Positions 1-6,295 of a DNA stretch of 8,275 nt are shown here, piece by piece. Position numbers and translations under genes: made by a program. Position 1 is the first letter of the stretch; every line of letters begins with the position of its first letter. This DNA comes from Oscillospiraceae bacterium. Lineage in GTDB: Bacteria; Bacillota; Clostridia; Oscillospirales; QAMX01. The DNA lies in assembly GCA_902772625.1 (NCBI GenBank), contig CACYBP010000315.1:1-8275 (forward strand), written 5' to 3'. The notes beneath the pieces were generated by a model, which had not been told where the DNA came from, did no database searches, and saw only the letters and a program-made list of their open reading frames with translations.

Positions 1-70
1 GCAGATGGAATTCGCCCTCGTTATACTCCCTGAGCAGGGCCCAGGCCTCTTCTTTCGTCAGTTCTTTCAT
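1..70 (-). CDS. Probable HD-domain hydrolase, N-terminal fragment
   Basis: Only the first 23 codons are inside the window; the gene continues past the left edge. The ATG at 70 follows a clear AAGGAGA ribosome binding site with 6 bases of spacing, so this is a real start. The visible peptide begins MKELTKEEAWALLREYN and ends in EGEFHL. From memory this resembles the N-terminus of small clostridial HD-superfamily (HDIG) predicted hydrolases, in which a 'REEAxxLLxEYxxxxFHLxHA' segment leads to the first metal-binding histidine. The HD motif itself is outside the window, so the family call is an inference from a short stretch. It lies 91 bp downstream of rmuC on the same strand, with no strong terminator between them, so it may be partly co-transcribed with rmuC. 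Confidence 0.55.
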   Translation of the reverse strand, partial: MKELTKEEAWALLREYNEGEFHL

Positions 71-161
71 CACAGTCTCCTTTTTCGTCGTGCTTATAAA
101 GGGGGAAAACGGGTCGGCGCAGGCCGCGGGGCCAAAACCGGGAAAAGGGCGGACGCCCGGA

Positions 162-1472
162 TCATACGGGAAGGCCGCCGGTCTCTTCCCCGTCCGCCTC
201 CGGAAGGGCGACGCCCGCATCGGCGGGGGAGGATAATTTGTCCAGCCGTCTCTGGATCTGACGGGTGCGCACGCCCACCAGATTTTCCAGCTCGCTCTGC
301 GCCTGGGAAAGGCGGCGGTCGGTCATGGCCAGCGCCTCGCCGAATTTTTCAAATTCGTTCTTGACCGAGATCAGGACCTGCCACACCTCGGCCGAGCGCT
401 TCTGGATCGCCAGGTTCCGGAAGCCGAGCTGGAGGCTGTTGAGAAGGGCCGCCATGGTGGAGGGACCGGCCAGATTGACCCGGTAATCCCGCTGGAGGCT
501 TTCGATCAGGCCGTGGCGCACCGCCTCGGCGTAAAGCCCCTCGAAGGGCAGGAACATGATCGCGAAATCGGTGGTGTGGGGCGGCTCCACGTACTTCTGG
601 CGGATGTCCCGCGCCTCGGCGCGGAGCCTTGCCACCAGAAAGCGCGCGGCTTCTCCGATCTCCTCGGGGGAGCCTGATTCGTAGGCCGCCTCCAGAGCCT
701 GATAAGGCTCGGAGGGGAATTTCGCGTCGATGGGCAGAAGCACCGTGCCGCCGCCGCTTCCGGGCATCTTCACGGCGTACTCCACCCGGTCGCGGCTGCC
801 GGGGACGGTGGCGACGTCGGTCTCGTACTGGTCGGGGGAAAGGATGTCCTCTAAGATCGCGCCGAGCTGCAGTTCTCCCAGAATTCCCTTGGTCTTCACG
901 TTGGTGAGCACTTTTTTCAGATCGCCCACGCCCGAGGCCAGGGTCTGCATTTCGCCGAGGCCCTTATATACCTGCTCCAGCCTTTCGTTCACCAGCCCGA
1001 AGGAGCGGGTGATCTGGCTTTCCAGCGATTTCTCCAGCCTTTCGTCCACCGTCTTGCGAAGCTCCTCGGTGCGGCGCGTATTCTCCTCCCGCATCTCCTT
1101 CATCTGCCCGGCGAGAGCTTCGCGCAGGGCCTCTTCTTTTTGGGAAAGATCCCGGAGGCGCTCGTCCTGCAGCAAAAGGGCGCGGTGCACGTCCTCCTGC
1201 AGGCGCTTCTGGGAGGTGGAAAGCTCCGAAAGCCGCGCCTCCTGCGCCTCGAAATAATACTGCTTTTCTGAAGAGGCGGTGCGCGAGGAGGCCTCGGCGT
1301 TCTGCCGGAGGATGTCCCGGATCTCTCCCCGGGAAAGGCGCATCTCCTCGTGAAGCTCGTCCAGAAGGCGCGTGTCGCGCGAAGCACGGCCGGTTTTCAC
1401 AAGCAGCACCAGACAAAGGATCACCGCGGCCAGGGAAAGCAGCGCCGCGAGAGCGGGAAGAATATACTCCAT
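162..1472 (-). CDS. rmuC: DNA recombination protein RmuC
   Basis: This is a 436-residue RmuC-family protein of normal length. Residues 2-26 form one hydrophobic membrane anchor, and residues 34-170 are a long charged coiled coil. The RmuC domain follows, with family blocks NVKTKGILGELQLG (191-204), LPIDAKFP (246-253), LPFEGLYAEA (308-317) and GPSTMAALLNSLQLGFR (336-352). The D249-A-K251 pair is consistent with the PD-(D/E)xK nuclease-like core assigned to this family. In E. coli, RmuC limits inversions at short inverted repeats; its biochemistry is still poorly defined. The start at 1472 is supported by GGAGGT 5 bases upstream, and the anchor starts immediately after it. The C-terminal tail (about 415-436) is acidic and low-complexity. 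The gene has its own promoter just upstream and is insulated from metY by the metY terminator. Confidence 0.95.
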   Translation of the reverse strand: MEYILPALAALLSLAAVILCLVLLVKTGRASRDTRLLDELHEEMRLSRGEIRDILRQNAEASSRTASSEKQYYFEAQEARLSELSTSQKRLQEDVHRALLLQDERLRDLSQKEEALREALAGQMKEMREENTRRTEELRKTVDERLEKSLESQITRSFGLVNERLEQVYKGLGEMQTLASGVGDLKKVLTNVKTKGILGELQLGAILEDILSPDQYETDVATVPGSRDRVEYAVKMPGSGGGTVLLPIDAKFPSEPYQALEAAYESGSPEEIGEAARFLVARLRAEARDIRQKYVEPPHTTDFAIMFLPFEGLYAEAVRHGLIESLQRDYRVNLAGPSTMAALLNSLQLGFRNLAIQKRSAEVWQVLISVKNEFEKFGEALAMTDRRLSQAQSELENLVGVRTRQIQRRLDKLSSPADAGVALPEADGEETGGLPV

Positions 1473-1498
1473 GGAAGACCTCCGAACGCTTTTTTCTC

Positions 1499-1527
1499 AG
1501 TATAGCATAATTGGCTTCCCGATGCAA
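1499..1527 (-). promoter_or_regulatory. Sigma-A-type promoter of rmuC
   Basis: Reading the minus strand, TTGCAT (1527-1522) is separated by exactly 17 bases from TATACT (1504-1499). A TG one base upstream of the -10 box makes it an extended -10 promoter. Transcription would start near 1492, giving a leader of about 20 bases before the rmuC start. Box match and spacing are both good. Confidence 0.8.
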
Positions 1528-1591
1528 AGCGAAAGCACGGAAAAGAGGGCTTGCGGCGTAAAAAACGCCCGGCGCAGAGTGTCAGGGAATG

Positions 1592-1643
1592 AAAATAAAA
1601 AAGAAAAGACCGCCGGAGAAAAGCCCGTGCCTTTCTCCGGCGG
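1592..1643 (-). terminator. Intrinsic terminator of metY
   Basis: On the minus strand there is a perfect 12-bp stem, CCGCCGGAGAAA (1643-1632) with TTTCTCCGGCGG (1621-1610), and a 10-base loop. It is followed by a T-rich run broken by a few other bases (about 1609-1592). It begins 16 bases beyond the metY stop and separates metY from rmuC. Confidence 0.9.
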
Positions 1644-1659
1644 AACGTATAAAGGGGGA

Positions 1660-2937
1660 TCAGACCGCTTCGAGAGCCTGGGAAAGATCGGCGAGGATGT
1701 CCTCGGGATCCTCGATTCCCACGCTCAGGCGCATCATGTCGGGGGCCACGCCGCCGGCGATCAGTTCTTCGTCGCTCATCTGGCGATGGGTGGTGCTGGC
1801 GGGATGGAGGATGCAGGTGCGGGCGTCGGCCACGTGGGTGACGATGGCCGCGAGCTTCAGGTTCTTCATGAAGGCCTCGGCGCCGGCTCTGCCGCCCTTC
1901 ACGCCGAAGGACAGGACGCCGGAGGTGCCGTGCGGCATGTATTTTTGGGCGAGACCGTAATACCGGTCGCCGGGAAGGCCGGGATACTGGACCCAGGAGA
2001 CCTTCGGGTGCGCGGCGAGGAATTCGGCCGCGGCCTGGGCGTTGGAGACGTGACGGGGCATCCTGAGATGCAGGGTCTCCATCCCCAGATTCAGAAGGAA
2101 GCAGTTGAAGGGCGAGGGGATCGAGCCGAAATCGCGCATCAATTGCGCGGTGCACTTGGTGATGAAAGCGCCGCCGAGGCCGAATTTTTCGGCGTAGACG
2201 ATGCCGTGATAGCTTTCGTCGGGGGTGGTGAGACCGGGGAATTTATCGGCGTGCGAAAACCAGTCGAATTTTCCGCTGTCCACGATGGCGCCGCCCACCG
2301 AGGTGGCGTGGCCGTCCAGATACTTGGTGGTGGAGTGGGTGACGATATCGGCGCCCCACTCGAAGGGACGGCAGTTGACGGGGGTGGGGAAGGTGTTGTC
2401 CACGATCAGGGGAACGCCGTGGGCGTGGGCGACCTTCGCGAACCGCTCGATATCCAGCACGGCGAGGGCGGGATTGGCGATGGTCTCGCCGAACATGGCC
2501 TTGGTGTTGGGACGGAATGCGGCCGAAAGCTCCTCGTCAGTGGCGTCGGGGCTGACGAAGGTGAAGTCGATGCCCATGCGCTTCATGGTCACCGCGAATA
2601 GGTTGTAGGTGCCGCCGTAGATGGCCGCGGAGGCCACCACGTGGTCTCCCGCCGAGGCGAGATTGAAAACGCTGTAAAAGCTGGCCGCCTGGCCGGAGGA
2701 GAGAAGGATCGCGGCACTCCCGCCCTCCAGAGCCGCCAGCTTCCGGGCGACAGAGTCGTTGGTGGGGTTCTGAAGGCGGGTGTAGAAATAGCCTTCCGCT
2801 TCCAGATCAAAAAGCTTTCCCATGGCCTCTCCGGTGTCGTATTTGAAGGTCGTGCTCTGCACGATGGGCAGAACGCGGGGCTCGCCGCTCTTCGGCGTGT
2901 AGCCCTCCTGAACGCATTTGGTGCCGATGCCTGACAT
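1660..2937 (-). CDS. metY: O-acetylhomoserine aminocarboxypropyltransferase (sulfhydrylase)
   Basis: This 425-residue protein belongs to the Cys/Met metabolism PLP-dependent family and has the usual MetY length and N-terminus (SGIGTKCVQEGYTP). MetY makes homocysteine (or methionine) from O-acetylhomoserine and sulfide (or methanethiol) in the cytoplasm. Visible landmarks are the phosphate-contacting Y52-x-R54 in FYTRLQNPTN, the SSGQAA turn (80-85), D180 in PLIVDNTFPTP, which would pair with the pyridine nitrogen, and the Schiff-base lysine K205 in HSTTKYLDGH (201-210). R377-C in the HVADARTCILHPASTTH block fits the substrate carboxylate site. The FxxGGxxW-like differences from cystathionine gamma-synthase and the long middle segment FDWFSHADKFPGLTTPDESYHG favour MetY over MetB/MetC. 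The start is supported by AGGAAG 6 bases upstream. It is a single-gene unit with its own promoter and terminator. Confidence 0.94.
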   Translation of the reverse strand: MSGIGTKCVQEGYTPKSGEPRVLPIVQSTTFKYDTGEAMGKLFDLEAEGYFYTRLQNPTNDSVARKLAALEGGSAAILLSSGQAASFYSVFNLASAGDHVVASAAIYGGTYNLFAVTMKRMGIDFTFVSPDATDEELSAAFRPNTKAMFGETIANPALAVLDIERFAKVAHAHGVPLIVDNTFPTPVNCRPFEWGADIVTHSTTKYLDGHATSVGGAIVDSGKFDWFSHADKFPGLTTPDESYHGIVYAEKFGLGGAFITKCTAQLMRDFGSIPSPFNCFLLNLGMETLHLRMPRHVSNAQAAAEFLAAHPKVSWVQYPGLPGDRYYGLAQKYMPHGTSGVLSFGVKGGRAGAEAFMKNLKLAAIVTHVADARTCILHPASTTHRQMSDEELIAGGVAPDMMRLSVGIEDPEDILADLSQALEAV

Positions 2938-3026
2938 AGTAAACTTCCTTTCGTGAGTGAGGATGAGGCGGTGCCTCCGGCCGGGAAACGCCGCGCGTTT
3001 GCCCTCCGGGAGGGGATCCTGCGTCT

Positions 3027-3055
3027 ATTATAAATCGAAACCGGCCGGTTGTAAA
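3027..3055 (-). promoter_or_regulatory. Promoter of metY
   Basis: On the minus strand, TTTACA (3055-3050) and a perfect TATAAT (3032-3027) are separated by exactly 17 bases. This is among the best-matching promoters in the window, and the only clear one without an extended -10 TG. Transcription should start near 3020, leaving a leader of about 80 bases before the metY start. The leader is GC-rich and contains short hairpins, for example GAGGC with GCCTC around 2965-2977. I do not see the conserved elements of a SAM riboswitch or a T-box in it. Confidence 0.85.
3039..3050. promoter_or_regulatory. Perfect 12-bp palindrome in the metY promoter spacer (candidate operator)
   Basis: AACCGGCCGGTT is its own reverse complement. 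It occupies most of the 17-bp spacer between the metY -35 and -10 boxes and overlaps the last base of the -35 element. A dimeric repressor bound here would block RNA polymerase directly. The position suggests an operator, but no regulator is encoded nearby and GC-rich palindromes of this length can occur by chance in a genome of this composition. Confidence 0.45.
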
Positions 3056-3179
3056 GTCCCGGAATCCGTCCCGGGCGAAAGCCAGGAAGAAGTGCTCCCG
3101 CGGAAGCCCGGGTTTTCGGCACAATTCCCGCCCCGATCCTTCCGGAAAAAGAAATCTTGAAAAAAGAGAGAATTTCCTC

Positions 3180-3208
3180 TTGCATTTTGAAACCGTATCT
3201 GATATAAT
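3180..3208 (+). promoter_or_regulatory. Promoter of rpmB with AT-rich upstream region
   Basis: TTGCAT (3180-3185), a 17-base spacer and a perfect TATAAT (3203-3208), with TG one base upstream of the -10 box. The stretch at about 3145-3175 is rich in A and T runs in an otherwise GC-rich region and could act as an UP element, which would suit a strongly expressed ribosomal protein gene. Transcription should start near 3215, so the leader is only about 25 bases. Confidence 0.85.
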
Positions 3209-3240
3209 AGCCGGGTCGACATGAGAAGGAGGTGCTGTAG

Positions 3241-3426
3241 ATGGCTAAATGTGATATTTGCGGGAAGGGCGTTACTTTCGGCATCAAACTATCACACTCC
3301 CACATCAGAACGAACAGATCCTGGAAGCCGAATATCAGACGCGTTAAGGTCATGGAAGACGGAACTCCCTGCCACAAATACGTTTGTACGAGATGCCTCC
3401 GTTCTGGAAAGGTCGTCCGTGGGTAA
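3241..3426 (+). CDS. rpmB: 50S ribosomal protein L28 (bL28), zinc-binding form
   Basis: A 61-residue protein with the bL28 signature SHSHIRTNRSWKPNIRRVKV (18-37) and the C-terminal CTRCLRSGKV (49-58). It is a structural protein of the large ribosomal subunit. The two CxxC pairs, C4/C7 and C49/C52, form the zinc ribbon of the C+ type of L28; paralogues used under zinc starvation usually lack these cysteines. A strong AAGGAGGT ribosome binding site sits 7 bases before the ATG. The gene stands alone between its own promoter and terminator, the common arrangement in Clostridia. Confidence 0.97.
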   Translation: MAKCDICGKGVTFGIKLSHSHIRTNRSWKPNIRRVKVMEDGTPCHKYVCTRCLRSGKVVRG

Positions 3427-3427
3427 T

Positions 3428-3448
3428 CTTCGGAAGTAATGTCCGAAG
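3428..3448 (+). other. Small hairpin immediately after the rpmB stop
   Basis: CTTCGGA (3428-3434) and TCCGAAG (3442-3448) form a perfect 7-bp stem with a 7-base loop, starting one base after the rpmB stop codon. No T run follows, so it is not a terminator. It may be a 3' untranslated structure that slows decay of the short rpmB message; no function is shown by the sequence. Confidence 0.4.
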
Positions 3449-3464
3449 GCAAATTCAATCAGAC

Positions 3465-3504
3465 AAAAAAGAGCGCGGTCAGTTCCTGACCGCGCTCTTT
3501 TTTT
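3465..3504 (+). terminator. Strong intrinsic terminator of rpmB, potentially bidirectional
   Basis: GAGCGCGGTCAG (3471-3482) pairs perfectly with CTGACCGCGCTC (3486-3497), followed by seven T. Six A precede the stem (3465-3470), so the opposite strand also reads as hairpin plus T run and could stop any read-through from the converging MFS gene. Confidence 0.93.
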
Positions 3505-3568
3505 GCATTTTTCTGACTTCAAAGAGGACCGGCGCGTTTTCTCCGAAGGACGGCGCGCTTTCCCGGAG

Positions 3569-3608
3569 AAAAGAAAAGCCGCGCGCTCCGGCATGCCGGA
3601 GCGCGCGG
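3569..3608 (-). terminator. Terminator of the MFS transporter gene
   Basis: Positions 3579-3608 are a perfect 30-bp inverted repeat centred on GCATGC (3591-3596 falls in the middle). As RNA it would fold into a very GC-rich stem of about 13 bp with a short loop. On the minus strand it is followed by two runs of four T separated by C (down to 3569). It lies 22 bases beyond the transporter stop codon. Confidence 0.85.
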
Positions 3609-3630
3609 AAGGTATAGAAACAGTCTGCGG

Positions 3631-4974
3631 TCAGGAGGCCGCGTGCTTTTCCTCCTCCGGCATCAGGAAGAGATCCGGCTTTTTCAGGGACAGGCGGTAC
3701 CGGAAGAAGAAAAGCGAGGTGGAAAGGATCCGCCAGATAAACACCATGCCGTTGAAGAGATAGAAGGCCTGCTCTCCGCCGCCCAGGGCGTTGTAGATCC
3801 GCACGCCGAGAAGCGGCATAAGGCTGTTTGAAAGGGTGATCGTCATGGTGTAAAGGCTGATGGTCAGGGCGCGGTTCTTGTCGGGGATCACCGCCAGGAG
3901 CATCTGCAGGATGCAAAGGCCGATGCAGGCCTGGGGGAAGTTCTCCATCGAGCCCACGATCATGAAAAACCACCGCCCGGCGTCTCCGCCGATGGCACGG
4001 GCCGCCATGATGGTGACCGGGCACAAAAGAAGCCCGAAAAGCCCGAAGGGGAGAGAGAAGTGGATGCTCTTTTTCTGATTGACCCTCGCCCAGAATCCGA
4101 TGCCCAGAAGCTGGAACACCGAGCACAGGGCGGTGAAGTAGCTCAGATGCCTTTCGGTCATGCCCAGGTACTGGGTCTCGCCGATGTACCACATCGACCA
4201 GTCGATGTGCCAGCCGAGATAGAAGAAGAGCACCGATCCGAAGAAGAACAGAAAGCGCTTGTTGCGGGCAAGGCCCGAGAAGAGCCCGCCCGCGTCGCGG
4301 AGGGAAAGGCGTTTTCCGGCGTCGAGATTCGGCCGGACCTGCATGCGTGAAAGGATAAAGGCCTGCAGGAAAAGAAAGGCGGCCGAAATATAATAGAAGA
4401 CGCGCAGCACGGTCAGCTTTCCGGCCGGCTCCAGGGCGTAGGACATGGCGTGGCCGCAGACGAGGGGGGAGAGCGTGCCCACCGCGAACATCAGGCGGTT
4501 GCGGAAGGCGTAGGTGCGGTTCTGCTCGCCCGGGGAGACCGCCGCGGCGAAAAGATTCTGCCATTGGGCGTTGTAGGCGGCGATCAGTCCCGCGGTCATG
4601 GCCAGAAAGATGAAATAGAAGATCATCCGGTTTTCGCCCAGGGCGGGCACCGTGCCGAAGCCGAGATACATGACCCCCATAAATAGAAGCATGGAAACCG
4701 GCACGGTCTTGGCCGATTTCATCCGGTCGCTGACCAGACCCGCCGGCAGCATCAGAAGCACCGCCGTCAGGTTGGGGATGGTCTGATTCAGGGCAATCTG
4801 GGCGTCGCTTGCCCCCAGATTGGTGGCGTACAGATTGTTGCCGAAGCCGTTGATGGAGGATACGTACTGCAGAAGCACCCCCTCCAGGGCGAAGAGCAGA
4901 AGCATCCGGTTGGAGGGCTTTTCACCGAAGCGGCGGATCCCGGCGCGAAGACCGCGGGATTCGTTACGCGCCAT
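3631..4974 (-). CDS. MFS transporter, 12 predicted membrane segments, substrate unknown
   Basis: A 447-residue polytopic membrane protein. Hydrophobic segments lie at roughly 24-44, 66-83, 92-111, 117-136, 160-180, 188-208, 240-258, 275-296, 303-327, 335-362, 370-392 and 403-425, which fits a 12-helix major facilitator. The loop between the second and third helices, GLVSDRMKSAK (79-89), matches the MFS motif A pattern GxxxDRxxxxx. A charged loop around 209-240 is the usual central cytoplasmic loop. I cannot assign a substrate. The ATG at 4974 is chosen because AGGGGG lies 6 bases upstream; an upstream GTG at 5007 in frame has no ribosome binding site and would add 11 arginine-rich residues. 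The gene is single, with its own promoter region and terminator, and converges with rpmB. Confidence 0.88.
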   Translation of the reverse strand: MARNESRGLRAGIRRFGEKPSNRMLLLFALEGVLLQYVSSINGFGNNLYATNLGASDAQIALNQTIPNLTAVLLMLPAGLVSDRMKSAKTVPVSMLLFMGVMYLGFGTVPALGENRMIFYFIFLAMTAGLIAAYNAQWQNLFAAAVSPGEQNRTYAFRNRLMFAVGTLSPLVCGHAMSYALEPAGKLTVLRVFYYISAAFLFLQAFILSRMQVRPNLDAGKRLSLRDAGGLFSGLARNKRFLFFFGSVLFFYLGWHIDWSMWYIGETQYLGMTERHLSYFTALCSVFQLLGIGFWARVNQKKSIHFSLPFGLFGLLLCPVTIMAARAIGGDAGRWFFMIVGSMENFPQACIGLCILQMLLAVIPDKNRALTISLYTMTITLSNSLMPLLGVRIYNALGGGEQAFYLFNGMVFIWRILSTSLFFFRYRLSLKKPDLFLMPEEEKHAAS

Positions 4975-5080
4975 GATTTTCCCCCTTCCCCGCCTTTCCC
5001 GCCGCACGCGGCGCGGGAAAAAGAACGCGTGGATCGTTTCGTTTCATTATTCTCACCGTTGATTCAAATCTTTTTCCTTG

Positions 5081-5089
5081 ATTATAGCA
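5081..5089 (-). promoter_or_regulatory. Extended -10 promoter of the MFS gene
   Basis: On the minus strand the sequence reads TGC then TATAAT (TATAAT at 5086-5081). No convincing -35 box sits 16-18 bases upstream, so the extended -10 probably carries recognition. Transcription would begin near 5074, leaving a leader of about 100 bases before the start at 4974. The leader holds nothing I recognise. Confidence 0.6.
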
Positions 5090-5188
5090 TAGGATCCGCT
5101 GAAAAGATACAGGGAATCTTTCGGCCAAAGCGACAGAAAGAAGGAGCGGCTTTCCGGGGATTTTTGCTGAGAATTCACGAAAGCCCCT

Positions 5189-5216
5189 TTCACAAGAGGG
5201 CGATTTGTGATATACT
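5189..5216 (+). promoter_or_regulatory. Promoter of the DUF1385 gene
   Basis: TTCACA (5189-5194), a 16-base spacer and TATACT (5211-5216), with TG one base before the -10 box. The predicted start is near 5223. The leader to 5291 contains a purine-rich GGGGGGG run and a complementary CTCCCCGGG (about 5238-5271) that could fold, ending just before the AAAGGAG ribosome binding site at 5277. It is divergent from the MFS promoter. Confidence 0.72.
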
Positions 5217-5290
5217 GAAAAAAAGAATCCGGACCCGGGAGGGGGGGAGAGCCTCTCTTTTCTCCCCGGGGTACCGAAAGGAGAATCGTC

Positions 5291-6175
5291 ATGACAAAGG
5301 TCGGCGGGGCGGCGCTTCCCAACGGCGTGATGATGGTGTGCGGCGACCGGGCGGGGATCGCGGTCTACGACCGGGAGGGCGTCCTTCAGAAGACGAGCTT
5401 TCAGACCGTGAAAAACCCGGTGAAGATCCCCTATCTCCGGGCCTTCGGCAGCTTATACGCCTCCACGGCCACCTCGGCCGCGGCGTATTTCCGCGCCTTC
5501 CGTCTCCGCAACGCCGGGGCGAAGGACTTCGGGCTCGGGGAGCTTGCGGGATTTGTGGGCCTTCTCGGCGGCAACACCGGGCTTTCGGCCCTCAGAGTGC
5601 AGTCAGAGGGGCTTTTCCGGAATCTCTTCCGGGATAAGCCCGGCGTGCGCGAGCCGCTTCTCTCTTTGACCGACACCTTTTTCGACGTGCTGTCGGTGGT
5701 CCTGGTGTTCGCGACGCCCGCCGGAAAGCGCACCCGCGGCTTCCACGGAGCGGAGCACAAGGTGATCTCGGCCGGCGAAAAGGCCGGAAGGATCCCCACC
5801 CTGGACGAGGCGAAGGAGGCCACGCGCTTCCATCCCCGGTGCGGCACCTCCCTTTCGGTGGCGTCCATGGCGCTTTACACCGTCGCGTCGGGCGTGATCC
5901 TGCCCTTCGTGCCCGAAAAGGCGAGGGAGAGCACCAGACTCGGCATCCTGCTTCTCTCTCTGGCCGTGACCTACGAGGGCATGGCCTCGGGAAAGATCGG
6001 CCCGGTGCAGAAGCTCGGCCTCGCGGCCCAGCGCTTCACCACCCGGGAGCCCGACGAGGAAATGCTCCGGGCGGCTCTGGAGGCTTACCGGGAGGCGCTG
6101 AAGGAGGAAGAGACCGCCCCGGAGAAGCCCGAAAGGCCGATCGCGGCTCCCCGGAGAAGGCTGGAAGCGATCTGA
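5291..6175 (+). CDS. DUF1385 family membrane protein (YqhQ-like)
   Basis: A 294-residue protein of the DUF1385 family, whose biochemical role I do not know to be established. Family landmarks are an N-terminal GG-x-A-x3-GVMM block (5-15), FHGAEHKVI (151-159), HPRCGTS (181-187) and the C-terminal AQRFTTREPDEEMLRAAL (246-263). Hydrophobic segments lie around 128-143, 190-207 and 216-231, consistent with an integral membrane protein. Two things are odd. The N-terminal block, GGAALPNGVMMV here, departs from the usual GGQAxxEGVMMR, losing the Gln, Glu and Arg. The tail after about 268 is a charged, proline-rich extension. AAAGGAG sits 7 bases before the ATG. The gene appears to be transcribed from its own promoter; the next gene has a separate promoter-like element. 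Confidence 0.88.
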   Translation: MTKVGGAALPNGVMMVCGDRAGIAVYDREGVLQKTSFQTVKNPVKIPYLRAFGSLYASTATSAAAYFRAFRLRNAGAKDFGLGELAGFVGLLGGNTGLSALRVQSEGLFRNLFRDKPGVREPLLSLTDTFFDVLSVVLVFATPAGKRTRGFHGAEHKVISAGEKAGRIPTLDEAKEATRFHPRCGTSLSVASMALYTVASGVILPFVPEKARESTRLGILLLSLAVTYEGMASGKIGPVQKLGLAAQRFTTREPDEEMLRAALEAYREALKEEETAPEKPERPIAAPRRRLEAI

Positions 6176-6184
6176 AAAACCTTT

Positions 6185-6212
6185 CCGGCTGAGGGAAACG
6201 GACTGCAGCCGG
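6185..6212 (+). other. Hairpin just downstream of the DUF1385 stop
   Basis: CCGGCTG (6185-6191) and CAGCCGG (6206-6212) make a perfect 7-bp stem with a 14-base loop, 9 bases after the stop codon. It has no T run, so it is not a standard intrinsic terminator. It could protect the message end or act in a factor-dependent way. Confidence 0.35.
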
Positions 6213-6226
6213 TCACGGAAGAATCC

Positions 6227-6235
6227 TGATAGAAT
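6227..6235 (+). promoter_or_regulatory. Possible extended -10 promoter for the MBL-creatininase gene
   Basis: TGA followed by TAGAAT (6230-6235) matches an extended -10 box with one mismatch to TATAAT. No good -35 box is seen 16-18 bases upstream. If used, the message would start near 6242, so the hairpin at 6251-6268 would be almost at its 5' end. Confidence 0.42.
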
Positions 6236-6244
6236 AGCGACGTC

Positions 6245-6274
6245 AAAAAAACGGGGCGGCAGCCCCGTGCTTTT
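6245..6274. terminator. GC hairpin flanked by A7 and T4 between DUF1385 and the fusion gene
   Basis: ACGGGGC (6251-6257) pairs perfectly with GCCCCGT (6262-6268) around a GGCA loop. On the plus strand only GC then four T follow, so it would be a weak terminator for the DUF1385 transcript or a leader attenuator for the next gene. On the minus strand the same stem is followed by seven T and would be a strong terminator, although I see no minus-strand gene reading into it. It ends 21 bases before the next start codon. Confidence 0.5.
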
Positions 6275-6295
6275 GGGAAAAGAAAGGAGCGCTCC

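Noticed and set aside
93..98. TATAAG as a -10 box for the HD-hydrolase gene
   Set aside because: No -35 box at suitable spacing and no extended -10 TG, so a separate promoter is not supported.
143..158. Possible terminator after rmuC (GGGC stem followed by four T on the minus strand)
   Set aside because: The stem is only 4 bp with a 4-base loop and the T run is short, so it is too weak to call.
1372..2601. A 409-codon open frame on the plus strand opposite metY and rmuC
   Set aside because: It is antisense to two well-recognised genes, is glycine-rich with shadow-like composition, spans their intergenic terminator and promoter, and resembles no family I know. High GC content keeps antisense frames open.
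2938..3020. SAM riboswitch or T-box in the metY leader
   Set aside because: The leader of about 80 bases has only short GC hairpins and none of the conserved elements of these regulators that I can recognise.
3070..3116. CCCGGGC and GCCCGGG pair followed by four T upstream of rpmB
   Set aside because: The 29-base loop is too large for an intrinsic terminator and no plus-strand gene lies upstream to terminate.
3479..4564. A 361-codon minus-strand frame overlapping the MFS gene
   Set aside because: It is an arginine- and proline-rich out-of-frame reading that runs through the terminators; the MFS frame has the membrane segments and motif A.
4975..5007. Upstream GTG start for the MFS protein
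   Set aside because: No ribosome binding site precedes it and the extra 11 residues are arginine-rich, whereas the ATG at 4974 has AGGGGG at the right distance.
5029..5637. A 202-codon plus-strand frame covering the divergent promoter region
   Set aside because: It crosses the promoters and runs out of frame through the first third of the DUF1385 gene, with low-complexity composition.
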